64,000 bases of DNA from Chitinophaga pinensis (GCA_945878115.1 CAMDVD010000004.1:35266-99265); one strand, 5' to 3'; shown: positions 27,036-36,650, numbered from the stretch's first letter. Notes: generated from the sequence alone by a model not told the origin. Made by a program: numbers and translations.

Positions 27036-27258
27036 ACAATCTTTCAATATTAGCGGATGTAATTATTTTATTTGCCATTTCTAAAACCATCACAGCTTGT
27101 TCACGGGTAACGGTAGGAAATTCTTCAAGGTAATCGTCAAGTGAAACACCATATTCTAGATGATCAAATAAGGATTCTACAGGAACTCGAGTACCTTTAA
27201 AAACTGCTTGTCCACTCAGAATCTCTTTATCAATTGTAATGATGTCGCTTGATTTCAT
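27019..27258 (-). CDS. DUF433 antitoxin-like protein
   Basis: A 79-residue protein with the DUF433 signature: ITIDKEILSGQAVFKGTRVPV, then SLFDHLEYGVSLDDYLEEFP and TREQAVMVLEMA, a compact helix-turn-helix-like fold of the Vap-antitoxin type. It is the first gene of the two-gene module and probably both neutralises the DUF5615 partner and autoregulates the promoter, as in related pairs; this is inference from the family. It is not flanked by other defence genes, only by intergenic DNA and a hypothetical zinc-ribbon gene. Confidence 0.8.
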   Translation of the reverse strand: MKSSDIITIDKEILSGQAVFKGTRVPVESLFDHLEYGVSLDDYLEEFPTVTREQAVMVLEMANKIITSANIERLYETIA

Positions 27259-27423
27259 TGGATAAAGGTAATAAATAATTCATATTCTTGGTGTTGTGTT
27301 TTCAGTACACATAAAAATCACACGACATAATAGGGACGCTCATTCAAGGCATAACATAAAAATCAAGAACTAATAGAATTGTTACATTAGTGCAATCATT
27401 TTCATGAAGTACTATTGACAATT

Positions 27424-28002
27424 TTACTCTGCTGTAAGTTTATACAAATTCTCTTTGACAAGCTTTTCCTTATCCAATTTATTCTTTAATATCATGGTAT
27501 AAGTCGATAAATCTTGTTGTCCGTTATTTAATATTTTCCTTGGAATATCTAAATGATTCGTAATTTCTACATTCCCAAATTTTGAAATATTCGTAATTTG
27601 AAAATTCAAATCTTTAACAAGTGGTCTAACAAACAGAACAACTGAACCGTTGCTGAATTCTATTATATCACTCAATAAAAATTCATTTGTTACGAAGTCT
27701 TTAGTTAGAAAATTTCTATAACATGTATAACATAACCATGTGTGATTATTGTCCGTATAACCATACTGTTCAGTAATATCATCACTTTCAGTTAAATAGG
27801 ATTGACATATTTCACAATGACCATGTGTCCATCCATCTTCAATATATTCAAAAAATCTATTATCATAATTTTGCCCATTAAACAATCTTGTACCTCCACC
27901 AACTGATTTATCTTTTAATGCAGGACTAGCAATCCACTTTCTAAATGTCCAAGTAAGAGATAAGAAATAATCTCTGTCCTCCTTTAGTAAATCTTGATTC
28001 AT
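27424..28002 (-). CDS. Hypothetical protein with zinc-ribbon cysteine pairs
   Basis: A 192-residue cytoplasmic protein with no signal peptide. Two CxxC pairs, CEIC (about residues 63-66) and CYTC (about 91-94), are 25 residues apart and could bind one zinc ion. The N-terminal part (LTWTFRKWIASPALKDKSVGG) and the C-terminal helix (NKLDKEKLVKENLYKL) show no catalytic motif I recognise. The gene is isolated between the toxin-antitoxin pair and the broken carbonic anhydrase, in a low-GC accessory-looking stretch. No function is assigned. Confidence 0.6.
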   Translation of the reverse strand: MNQDLLKEDRDYFLSLTWTFRKWIASPALKDKSVGGGTRLFNGQNYDNRFFEYIEDGWTHGHCEICQSYLTESDDITEQYGYTDNNHTWLCYTCYRNFLTKDFVTNEFLLSDIIEFSNGSVVLFVRPLVKDLNFQITNISKFGNVEITNHLDIPRKILNNGQQDLSTYTMILKNKLDKEKLVKENLYKLTAE

Positions 28003-28261
28003 ATCAAATATTGAATTTGTTTGATTTGGTTAGAAACTCGCTACCAACGTCAAATTTATACATTACATTTCAATTAATTTTTATTATTGTTCGTAACACA
28101 AAAAGCAATTCCCTATAAAACAAAACGATTTTCGCCAATTTGAATTTAAAGGACTTAGTTAGAGTATATATATTCTCCTTCTCCCAAATCTTCATCATTC
28201 ATACCTTATATCTGACTTTCTGAAATGGAATTTACTTCATCTTTCTATTCAATAAAAAAAC

Positions 28262-28888
28262 ATAGACATAGCAAACGTATTTAAGAATAATGGAAAATGG
28301 GTGGCAGAAAAAATAGGCTTAGTTCCGAATTATTTTAAAGATTTATCCAAAGGTCAAGCTCCTGAAATTTTATACATTGGTTGCTCCGATAGTCGAGTTA
28401 CAGCCGAAGTTTTAATGGACGTAAAACCTGGTGAAGTATTTGTACATCGCAATATCGCCAACCTAGTTAATCATATCGATTTGAATGTAATGTCTGTGTT
28501 GAATTATGCGGTTACTGTGCTCCAAGTCAATCATATTTTCGTATGCGGAAATGATCATTGTGGTGGTGTAAAATCTGCTATACAACCTGCCGACTTAGGT
28601 ATTCTAAAGCCGTGGCTACGCAACATAAGAGATGTCTATCGATTGCATAAAGATGAATTGAATGCTAAAGAATTGGAAGAAAAAAGATACGACTGATTAA
28701 TAGAATTAAACGTACAAGAACAATGTGTTAACCTGCTCAAATCTGCAGCTGTACAGCAAGCCGTCAAGCATAGAGGATTAATGGTGCATGGTTGGGTATT
28801 CGATATTTACACAGGCAAATTAATTGATTTAAAAATTGATTGTGAAGATGTATTACAACATATCATGGAAATCTATAAATTAGATTAA
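28262..28888 (+). pseudogene. Beta-carbonic anhydrase, disrupted
   Basis: The conserved protein reads from about 28262 (IDIANVFKNNGKWVAEKI) through CSDSRVTAE, VHRNIANLV, GGVKSA, LGILKPWLRNIRD and EEKRYD to a TGA at 28694-28696, then continues in the same frame (LIELNVQEQCVN, VHGWVFDIYTGKLIDL) to a TAA at 28888. Three defects are visible: no ATG in frame before the conserved start (the likely start codon is ATA), the in-frame TGA where an arginine is usual, and the zinc-site CGHxxC changed to CGNDHC. In an intact enzyme this domain hydrates CO2 to bicarbonate. Confidence 0.85.
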
Positions 28889-28904
28889 AGGAAGGATTCG
28901 CTTA

Positions 28905-28937
28905 GGAAGGATTCGCTCAAAGCGAAGCCTTCCTTTT
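28905..28937. terminator. Hairpin terminator between convergent genes
   Basis: GGAAGG-A-TTCGCT, loop CAA, AGCGAA-G-CCTTCC, followed by TTTT on the plus strand. It lies between the carbonic anhydrase remnant and the convergent TonB receptor. The left arm is itself a tandem copy of GAAGGATTCGCT at 28891. Confidence 0.8.
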
Positions 28938-28942
28938 ACAAA

Positions 28943-31132
28943 TTAAAACTCAACCCCAATTCCCAACATCCATCTACGACCTGCTTGCGGATAATAATAA
29001 TTAGCTGCTTGCGCTTTTTGATTTACAAAATAGCTATAGGATGCGCCATTCGATTCATACAAATGATTGAAGACATTGTAGATTCCTGTTCGCAAAATCA
29101 ATTTAGCACCCGATTGCAATGGCAAAGGACAATGTATCAATACATCGTTTACAAAATAACTTTTCAACTTACGATCAGGATTTTGCGTATTGTCTAAATA
29201 CTGTTGACCTACATATTTTGGTAAAATATCTATCGACAAATTTTCTGTCTTTCTATTCCATTTTCTCTTTAATGGAAAAACAGAAATCGTTGCTGCAGCT
29301 ACCACATTTGGCGAAAAAGAAATATCCGTTTTGGTATAACTATTTTTTACTTGTCCACCATTATCATAATCATCTAAGTACTCATCAAATTGGGTAATCT
29401 TATTTTCACTCAAAGCAATATTCCCTTTTACTTCTACATATCTACAAGCTGGTTTCCAAGCGGCTTCCAACTCAATACCCGTTCTATAACTCTCCGGAAT
29501 ATTGGTTCTAGTATAAGCACCTACATCATTCAATTTGCCTGTCAATACCAACTGATCTTGATAATACATTAAAAAAGTAGTTGCATAAAATGCCCAATGT
29601 CTATTCGGACTATACACTTCATTCCATTCTACATCAAATAATTTTTCAGGTTTAGGCAAACTAGAAGCACTTGCTTCTATATCATCTCTATTGGGTTCTT
29701 TTTGTGCAATGCCAACCAATAAACTAGAAATAGTTTTATTGGATGTATATTTCAATTTCAATTTTGGATTAAAAAAATGATACCTTAAATCATGTCTAAT
29801 TTCAGGATGATGTCTAAAGCCATTCAATGTATAATGCACTTGTCTGTATTGTAAGTCCGCAAATAACCTAAGATTCTCAGAGAATTTATAATCCAGCATA
29901 CCGTAAATATTTGCATCATTTTTTTGTGCGGTTAAATGATACCACTGATAGCCATTAGGCACACCATAATCTGCCCAAATAATATCACCAAAATGCTTGC
30001 CTTTATACTCGTTATAATTTAAATACAAACCAGCATCCATTTTTTTAGAAAAATAGTTTAAATATAATCTGCCTCCATAAAAATCATTGTCGAGCCAAAG
30101 TTGTCGAGCCAAATCAGTTGACTCCATAGTATCATTGCCACGTATAAAATTTGGCAACCCATAATCCGAAAAATATTCTCCTATTTTATATTCTTCATAA
30201 TAGCCTTTTCCTTTGGTATAAAATAAAGTAGACCCAATAGTGAAATGATTATTGATATGATGGTCTGCAAAAAATTGATAATAGTCTTGTTGGTAATTAT
30301 CCGTTTGATTCTCATAATAAGTACCGTCACTCCGCATACCCAAATCATTGAATTGACGGTTCGTTGCCAAACTATCTTGTGGCACACCATCCCATGCTTG
30401 ACCCGTTTTTTCTTTTCCTTTTACATAATTAAAAACCAATTGCGTATTCGGATTCACAATATATTTGAAAGTGCCTTGCAAAGCTTTCAATACAGATGCA
30501 GAGCGGTCTATATAACCATCCGAAGAAATACTGGATGCCCTAACCGTAGCAATCAAATGTTGCTTGATTAAACCAGTTGTCAAACGAACTGTATTTTTTA
30601 TGGTATTGAATGTACCATAATCTAGACGGTAGGAAGCATGTGCTTTTAGATCTTGTACATCTAAATTATGAATAGCAATTGCTGCACCAAAACTTGCATT
30701 CCCATTGGTAGAATTACCCACACCTTTTGTCAATTCAATAGCTTGTGTTGAGGAAAGCAAATCTGGCATATCCACAAAATAAGTAGCTTGACTTTCAGGA
30801 TCATTTACGGGAACACCATTCATCGTAACATTGATTCGAGTAAGGTCTGCTCCTCGTACACGTATGCCTGTATAACCAGTACCAGTGCCCGCATCAGAAG
30901 TGACAACTACATTACTCATGGCGTTTAATACATAAGGCAAATCACTTGCTTGATTCAATCGTTGCATCAATTTAGGATCTACTTTTTTGGTTGCCGCTTC
31001 ATCCTTCAGGTTTTGTTTATACTCTTTAATAACAGTCGCTGGCAATTCAATAGAACGTAAAGTGTCTTTGTTATTTTGTGCGAATACACTAGTTGAAATT
31101 AAGGTCAACATCATTGGTAAATACTTCTTCAT
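28943..31132 (-). CDS. TonB-dependent outer-membrane receptor, probable thiamin uptake
   Basis: About 729 residues from the ATG at 31132 (an adjacent ATG at 31135 is also possible; longer in-frame extension to 31219 overlaps the leader). Signal peptide ends SVFAQ. The plug domain has YTGIRVRGADLTRINVTMNGVPVND and IELTKGVGNSTNGNASFGA; the 22-strand barrel ends RRWMLGIGVEF with a terminal phenylalanine as expected for outer-membrane proteins. The upstream TPP riboswitch implies that thiamin pyrophosphate represses it, so the ligand is probably thiamin or a derivative taken up with TonB energy. No cytoplasmic thiamin transporter gene is adjacent. Confidence 0.92.
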   Translation of the reverse strand: MKKYLPMMLTLISTSVFAQNNKDTLRSIELPATVIKEYKQNLKDEAATKKVDPKLMQRLNQASDLPYVLNAMSNVVVTSDAGTGTGYTGIRVRGADLTRINVTMNGVPVNDPESQATYFVDMPDLLSSTQAIELTKGVGNSTNGNASFGAAIAIHNLDVQDLKAHASYRLDYGTFNTIKNTVRLTTGLIKQHLIATVRASSISSDGYIDRSASVLKALQGTFKYIVNPNTQLVFNYVKGKEKTGQAWDGVPQDSLATNRQFNDLGMRSDGTYYENQTDNYQQDYYQFFADHHINNHFTIGSTLFYTKGKGYYEEYKIGEYFSDYGLPNFIRGNDTMESTDLARQLWLDNDFYGGRLYLNYFSKKMDAGLYLNYNEYKGKHFGDIIWADYGVPNGYQWYHLTAQKNDANIYGMLDYKFSENLRLFADLQYRQVHYTLNGFRHHPEIRHDLRYHFFNPKLKLKYTSNKTISSLLVGIAQKEPNRDDIEASASSLPKPEKLFDVEWNEVYSPNRHWAFYATTFLMYYQDQLVLTGKLNDVGAYTRTNIPESYRTGIELEAAWKPACRYVEVKGNIALSENKITQFDEYLDDYDNGGQVKNSYTKTDISFSPNVVAAATISVFPLKRKWNRKTENLSIDILPKYVGQQYLDNTQNPDRKLKSYFVNDVLIHCPLPLQSGAKLILRTGIYNVFNHLYESNGASYSYFVNQKAQAANYYYPQAGRRWMLGIGVEF

Positions 31133-31217
31133 CATCCATTTTTTTTGTGCCATACAAAAACAAATGCGTTTTGCACGGCGGTTAATTAATAAAAAAGGGT
31201 AAGAGAATTGCTTGTTC

Positions 31218-31302
31218 ACTTACCTTTCCTAAACAGCATTATCTGTTCTAGGTTCACGGGTATCTTCTCAGATCAGCAAAGTGCTAAACACCCCGAGGTA
31301 AT
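31218..31302 (-). promoter_or_regulatory. TPP riboswitch (thi-box)
   Basis: On the minus strand the conserved elements occur in order: CTCGGGGTG (31289-31297), CTGAGA (31266-31271), ATACCCG (31257-31263), GTGAACCT (31250-31257) and CAGATAATGCTG (31234-31245), then GGAAAGGTAAG. This is the recognised thi-box core that binds thiamin pyrophosphate. It lies about 85 nt before the receptor's ATG, a normal spacing for an expression platform. Confidence 0.93.
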
Positions 31303-31463
31303 TACAAACGAAAGTAGGATTTAGGCTCAGTATGATTTATTTAAAAATAGAAGTAAATAAATCAGCGTTGTGTCATTATCTATTCTTTCATTCAGAATAT
31401 CTGCAATATTAACGCCGTAATTCAGATTTTTCCTATAATTTCATTTTTTAATTTATTTCTAGA

Positions 31464-33758
31464 ATGAAAAATCTCTTTTTATCCCTTGCTTTCACCTTTG
31501 TTTCCACCTTTTTATTTGCACAAAAAAATACAAGTATACAAGTAATTGCAGATAATGAATCGGAAACTACCATTCGTATTCAATTAGGCGATATGCAACA
31601 ACGAAAAGTAAATACACCGCTCGGAGAAGCAGTAAGCATCGGCATTCCATCTGGAACACCTATACTCCAAAAGGGATGTCCTAATTTACCCAAATTAGCT
31701 TTTTCAGTCTTGCTTCCTAATCAAAAAAATGCGACAGTAGCCATAGTAGAAAGTCGATTTACGGATTATCCAAATACCCACATTGCGCCAAGCAAAGGAA
31801 GCTTTTCTCGAACGATTAAACCGAGTTCTATCCCTTATGTGTATGATCCAGTGTATACAAAAAATGAATTCTACCCAGGTCCATTAAGTCATGTTTTAGA
31901 GCCATACATACTTCGTGATTTTCGTGGACAGACATTACAAGTATTTCCATTACAATATAATCCAGTAACGCAAACTCTTCGCGTGTTTAGTTCCCTGGTA
32001 TTACGCGTTAGTTACAAAAACAATTCAACAAATACTGCATTGTCATCCAAGCAAATGCCTACAAAAATCGTTGAAGAATTTGATGGTATTTACGCCAATC
32101 AATTTATCAATTATCCAAAAAACTTAACGCAAGAAAGTCACAAAACAAGGTACGCACCAATCACCGAACAAGGCAGTATGTTGATCATCTGTCCTTCCAC
32201 TTACCTCAATAAAATTGCACCATTGAATACTTGGAAACAAATGAAAGGCATTAAAACTTTTTTGGTAAAATCGGATACGATTACTGGTGGTGTAAACGAA
32301 ACCAATATTAGAAATCTGATTAAAAAATATTATCAAACTTACGAAATCGCTTATTGTTTATTGGTAGGCGATCAAATCAATATTCCAACTTACAACACAG
32401 CCTGGAATGACCCAGGACTAGGTGGCCCAGGCGATAATCCGTATGGCTATATTACGCCAGTAGACCATTATCCAGATTTAATCATGGGGCGTATTTCTGG
32501 TGTAAATAGCACAGAAATAGAAACCCAAGTCAATAAAATTTTAGCTTATGAAAAAACACCTCATGTGAATACAGCCGCTTGGATGCAACGTCAATTGGGT
32601 ATCGCAAGTGAGCAAGGTACTGGCGACGACAACCAATATGATTATGAACATATTGAAGACATTATGGATAGCAATAAAATTTATTATAACTACTTACACA
32701 ACACAGAATTATTTGATGGTGTTGCGTCCAATGGGACGTATGATGCTGCTGGATATCCAACTGCTGCGGAAGTTACAACCGAAGTAAATACAGGATGTAG
32801 CTTAATCAATTATTGTGGACATGGCGGTTCCGATTTAATTGTAACTACCAGTTTCAATACAGGAGATGTTAGCTCTCTTACAAATACAAACGGATCATGG
32901 CCTTTCTTTTTAGTAGTAGGTTGTCAAACTGGAAACTTCCTCAATACGACTTGTTTCTCCGAAGCATGGCAACGAGGAGGTACACCAACTAATCCAACTG
33001 GATCTATTTCCAGTTATATGTCAGTGATAGACCAATTATGGGATGAACCTATGCAAGCACAAGATGAATTTAATGCTGTTCTTCGTGGTGCAAGGCCAAG
33101 TAATTTAAAATCTAAATTAGGTGCAATCTGTATGGATGCATGTGCGAGTATGAATGATCAATATGGAACTACTGGCGGTTATGACATGACAGATACTTGG
33201 GTTTATTTTGGTGATCCTACTGTTTCTTTATATACAAAAAATGAAGGAACATTAAGTTGCACACATAGTCCTTATATCGGCAAAGGCTCAACAACATTTT
33301 GGGTTAACTGTCCTGTGGATGGTGCAAATATTGGGCTTTATTATCAAGGCAAATATTGGGCTTCTGCAAATGTGGTTGGCGGTGTAGCTTCCTTCTTAGC
33401 CTTCGATTCTTTGAATGTATTAGATACCATGTATGTAACCGCAACCAAACAAAATTATACACCCTATTTTGGAAAGGTCACTGTGCAACAATTTCCTGCA
33501 AATACTGAAAACATAAATGTTGACAATGCAATAAGTATTTATCCAAATCCAACAACAGATAAATTACATATTGAAAATAAAAACAAACAAACCATTCAAT
33601 CCATTCGTGTGCTAGATGCTGTTGGCAAAACATGTTTACAAGCTACACCAATGGCGAGTTCTACAGATATTTCATTGAGCAATTTATCTAGTGGTATGTA
33701 TACGATACTTGTTCAAACGAATGAAGGAACAGTCACTAAGAAAGTGATTAAAGAGTAG
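31464..33758 (+). CDS. C25 (gingipain-like) cysteine protease, T9SS type A cargo
   Basis: A 764-residue protein with signal peptide (ends FLFAQ). A propeptide-like N-terminal region (about 20-220) precedes a Peptidase_C25 domain (about 230-600) with catalytic His453 in NYCGHGG and Cys487 in VVGCQTGNF, the gingipain order. An Ig-like region and a C-terminal type A sorting domain (IYPNPTTDKLHIEN ... SSGMYTILVQTNEG) follow. It is exported through the outer membrane by T9SS and anchored or released at the surface. In other Bacteroidota, relatives include PorU-like sortases, but the lack of PorU-specific context favours a secreted protease. Confidence 0.92.
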   Translation: MKNLFLSLAFTFVSTFLFAQKNTSIQVIADNESETTIRIQLGDMQQRKVNTPLGEAVSIGIPSGTPILQKGCPNLPKLAFSVLLPNQKNATVAIVESRFTDYPNTHIAPSKGSFSRTIKPSSIPYVYDPVYTKNEFYPGPLSHVLEPYILRDFRGQTLQVFPLQYNPVTQTLRVFSSLVLRVSYKNNSTNTALSSKQMPTKIVEEFDGIYANQFINYPKNLTQESHKTRYAPITEQGSMLIICPSTYLNKIAPLNTWKQMKGIKTFLVKSDTITGGVNETNIRNLIKKYYQTYEIAYCLLVGDQINIPTYNTAWNDPGLGGPGDNPYGYITPVDHYPDLIMGRISGVNSTEIETQVNKILAYEKTPHVNTAAWMQRQLGIASEQGTGDDNQYDYEHIEDIMDSNKIYYNYLHNTELFDGVASNGTYDAAGYPTAAEVTTEVNTGCSLINYCGHGGSDLIVTTSFNTGDVSSLTNTNGSWPFFLVVGCQTGNFLNTTCFSEAWQRGGTPTNPTGSISSYMSVIDQLWDEPMQAQDEFNAVLRGARPSNLKSKLGAICMDACASMNDQYGTTGGYDMTDTWVYFGDPTVSLYTKNEGTLSCTHSPYIGKGSTTFWVNCPVDGANIGLYYQGKYWASANVVGGVASFLAFDSLNVLDTMYVTATKQNYTPYFGKVTVQQFPANTENINVDNAISIYPNPTTDKLHIENKNKQTIQSIRVLDAVGKTCLQATPMASSTDISLSNLSSGMYTILVQTNEGTVTKKVIKE

Positions 33759-33856
33759 AGAGTATTGAGTAATTAGTAGTTAGAAGAAAGTAGAAATTGC
33801 TTTTATCATTTTACAATTCATCAATCACCATTTACCTTCACCTTTAAAAATATTTT

Positions 33857-34908
33857 ATGCAAAAACTTTTCCTTTCGTTTATTCTCGTATTTATTTCCAT
33901 AAGTGCCTTTTCGCAAACCAATTACCCAAGCGGTGTTTCAGGATGTATAGCTCGTTGGACATTTGATGCGGCGGAAGGAGGAGTACTTGATTCCATTTAT
34001 GATGTAAGTGGCAATCTCAATCATGGAACCAATCATAATATTGTAAGTGCAAATGGTTGGCGAAATATTGCTGGCAAAGCCGGTGATTTTAATGGTAGCA
34101 GTAGTTGGTCGGAAGTGATGAGTAAAGCGCAGTTGAATCCGACGAACATCACTACAATTGCATTGATAAAATTTTATAGCTTTTATAATAGTAACTGTCA
34201 AGGGAATAATATTATTTATAAAGGTTTTAATTATAACGCCAATTTAAGCTGGGCAATGTATGTAGCAGATAATGATCAAAATTGCGCACAATTTAATCCT
34301 ACCATTGAAAAGCTTTTTTTCAATTGCCTAATTTAGGAACTACAATAGTTCCATCTACTAATTATATCCAAACAAATAAATGGTATTTTTTGGCAACTAG
34401 TTTTAACGGCAGCACAATTAAGTATTACCAAATTGCAATGGACACACTGCTAAAAGCAACTAATATTATTGCATCTTATACATCCAAGTCAAGTGTTCCA
34501 TTGGGAAACAGCACAGACAATGTATATATTGGCGTAACACAAAATCCAGCATATAAATATTGGTTTAATGGGCAAATGGATGAAGTAATTGTTTTCAATA
34601 AAGCACTTGCCGACAGTGAAATTGAATCAGTCTATAGTTATTTATATGGCGTAGCAACTGGGGTTGAAAATATCAATGTAGAAGATGATATTAATATTAC
34701 TTGTACAAATAAGAATATTAAAGTGACCGACAATTCAAATGAAAATAAACAAATTGAAATCATGGATATGAGTGGACGAGTTTTACAAAGATTGCGATTT
34801 TTGCGTAAAGTAGAATTAGATTTATCATTCTTACCTAACCAATTTTTACTCATTAAAATTATAGATAAGCAAAATAAAGTGATTACAAAAAAAATAGCTT
34901 TATACTAA
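33857..34908 (+). pseudogene. LamG-domain T9SS type A protein with frameshift at a T run
   Basis: The first part (33857-34336) has a signal peptide and the N-terminal half of a LamG (concanavalin-like) fold, then runs to an early stop. The rest (open from about 34312) lies in another frame and encodes the second LamG half (MDEVIVFNKALADSEIESVYSYL) and a C-terminal sorting-like region (IEIMDMSGRVLQ). The join is at 34314-34320, a run of seven Ts; eight Ts would restore one frame of about 350 residues reading EKLFFQLPNLG. It follows the C25 protease gene. Pseudogene, sequencing error or slippage cannot be separated here. Confidence 0.75.
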
Positions 34909-34915
34909 TGGTTGA

Positions 34916-35596
34916 ATGATTAAATTCGCCGTTATGAATACCCTTACAACATCAATTCGCAGAATAATTAATATCAAATTCAAATATATTTCCAAAGCCA
35001 CCCAAGGCAAGTCCTTTAATTTATTAGATGTCGGCGCTGGAAATCGATCTGCAAGCAAAACGATGGCGGTATTCCCTAACTGTAATTATTATGGTTTGGA
35101 TATGGATAAAAATACAGATTATATCGAAGCCGATTTTAAACAAATGAAAGACTTTTATGAATTAGATTTAACCAAACTAAATTATGATTCCGTTCCAAAT
35201 GCTTTCTTTGATTATATCAATATGGCGCATGTGATAGAACATCTGCACAATGGCGATTTGGTATTGCCTTTGCTCCTACAAAAATTAAAACCAGGTGGTC
35301 ATTTTTACATTGAATTTCCTGGCAAAAAAAGTCTCACCTTGCCTTCCATGTATGGCACACTTAATTTTCATGATGACCCCACACATGTAAGGGTTTATTC
35401 GGTAGCAGAACTAACTCCAATTTTTGCAGCATATAACTGTACAATATTATCCAGTGGTATTAGACGAAACTGGTATTATATTCTCGCTACGCCTGTACGA
35501 ATTTTAATTTCATTATTACAAATTGGAAAAATAAGAGCCAATGTGTTTTGGGACATTCTAGGATTTGCAGAATATCTGTACGTGGTAAAAAAATAA
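34916..35596 (+). CDS. Class I SAM-dependent methyltransferase
   Basis: A 226-residue protein (a second in-frame ATG lies at 34934). The SAM-binding motif I is LLDVGAGN (about residues 37-44), followed by YYGLDMDKN as motif II and MAHVIEHLHN plus LKPGGHFYIEFPG as later motifs of Methyltransf_11/12 type enzymes. The substrate is unknown. A hydrophobic C-terminal segment (ILATPVRILISLL) may associate with membrane. It begins 7 bp after the LamG protein's stop; no biosynthetic cluster is adjacent. Confidence 0.85.
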   Translation: MIKFAVMNTLTTSIRRIINIKFKYISKATQGKSFNLLDVGAGNRSASKTMAVFPNCNYYGLDMDKNTDYIEADFKQMKDFYELDLTKLNYDSVPNAFFDYINMAHVIEHLHNGDLVLPLLLQKLKPGGHFYIEFPGKKSLTLPSMYGTLNFHDDPTHVRVYSVAELTPIFAAYNCTILSSGIRRNWYYILATPVRILISLLQIGKIRANVFWDILGFAEYLYVVKK

Positions 35597-35655
35597 TTTA
35601 TTCTAAATCACACACTTCCTTCAAATTAAAATCTTGTTAGAAAATTATTGCCTTC

Positions 35656-35673
35656 TACAATAAAGTTATTGTA
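35656..35673. promoter_or_regulatory. Perfect 18-bp palindrome upstream of the LytTR regulator
   Basis: TACAATAA-AG-TTATTGTA, with perfect 8-bp arms, lies about 95 bp before the response-regulator start. A palindrome of this size in a promoter region is a plausible operator; which protein binds is not readable. Confidence 0.5.
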
Positions 35674-35768
35674 TATAAAAAAAACTTTAGCCCAAAAACT
35701 ACCTAAGTATTGCTTCCTTTACTATCTTTATTTTTCCTTTTTGAGAAAATATTAGCAATTAATAAAGC

Positions 35769-36515
35769 ATGAGCAAGCAGAAAAACAAAGACCTGATTCG
35801 CACCATTATTATTGATGACGAAAAATTAAACATCAAACTGTTAAGCAACTTTGCCCGTACCTATTGTCCAGAAATTGAGTTAGTAGCCACCGCAACCAAT
35901 TACCATGAAGGCCTTACGCTTATTCAACAATACAAACCTGATCTTCTTTTTTTAGACATAGAAATAAATGACAAAAATGGATTTGATCTTTTGCAAAGTG
36001 CACAATTAGAATCCATGCATGTGGTGATGGTAACGGGCCACAAGCAATATGCGTCCGAAGCTTTCAACCATGAAGTCACGCATTTTTTATTGAAGCCCTT
36101 AGTCATTTCGCAATTTATGGAAGCCGTAAAAAGGGTGCAGAAAAAAATAAATTTGGTACAATCTATAGTTCAGGAAAAACCAAACAACGAAGCGCATATA
36201 GCGCTACCCATTTCGCATGAAGCAAAAACGATAGTCAGCACAGCAGATATCATACGTTTGGAAGCCATGAGCAATTACACCAAAGTGTATACAACCGACG
36301 GTAAAAAACATACCATTTCAAAAACATTAAAGGACTACGAAAAAAAGCTGCCACAGACCATATTCATTCGCGTACATCATTCGCATATCATCAATATCAA
36401 GCAGATTCACAAATATGTTCATACCAAATATGGGAATTTAGTCATGTGCGACAATGTTGAAATTCCAATATCAGCTACCTATAGAAAAGAGGTAATGGAA
36501 AGAATCCGGTTTTAA
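35769..36515 (+). CDS. LytTR-family response regulator (orphan)
   Basis: A 248-residue two-domain regulator. The receiver domain (about 10-125) has the acidic pair D16-D17, phosphoacceptor D63 in LLFLDIEI, T89 and K109 (FLLKP). The LytTR DNA-binding domain (about 150-248) has IIRLEAMSNYTKVYTTDGKKH, SKTLKDYEKKLP and FIRVHHSHIINIKQI. LytTR regulators bind paired short direct repeats upstream of promoters. No histidine kinase gene is adjacent, so the sensor must lie elsewhere. The next genes downstream encode secreted proteins whose leader carries a paired repeat at 20-bp spacing, making them possible targets. Confidence 0.93.
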   Translation: MSKQKNKDLIRTIIIDDEKLNIKLLSNFARTYCPEIELVATATNYHEGLTLIQQYKPDLLFLDIEINDKNGFDLLQSAQLESMHVVMVTGHKQYASEAFNHEVTHFLLKPLVISQFMEAVKRVQKKINLVQSIVQEKPNNEAHIALPISHEAKTIVSTADIIRLEAMSNYTKVYTTDGKKHTISKTLKDYEKKLPQTIFIRVHHSHIINIKQIHKYVHTKYGNLVMCDNVEIPISATYRKEVMERIRF

Positions 36516-36565
36516 GATAAGAGTCTATTTTATCGATTAAATTAAATTAGTAGTGAAAAAAGTTT

Positions 36566-36650
36566 GGGCGGCGAACACGCTATCCGTTCCAATCTTTTTG
36601 CTTCAAAGCAAGCAAAAAGGATTTTCACTACTATCGTTGCCGCAATGCAT
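36566..36650 (+). repeat. Dispersed structured repeat, copy D
   Basis: GGGCGGCGAACACGCTATCC, then AATCTTTTTGCTT-CAAAGC-AAGCAAAAAGGATT as the central stem, and ATCGTTGCCGCAATGCATC at the end. The outer pairing is GCGGC-(G)-AAC with GTT-GCCGC. It lies just after the LytTR gene. Confidence 0.8.
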
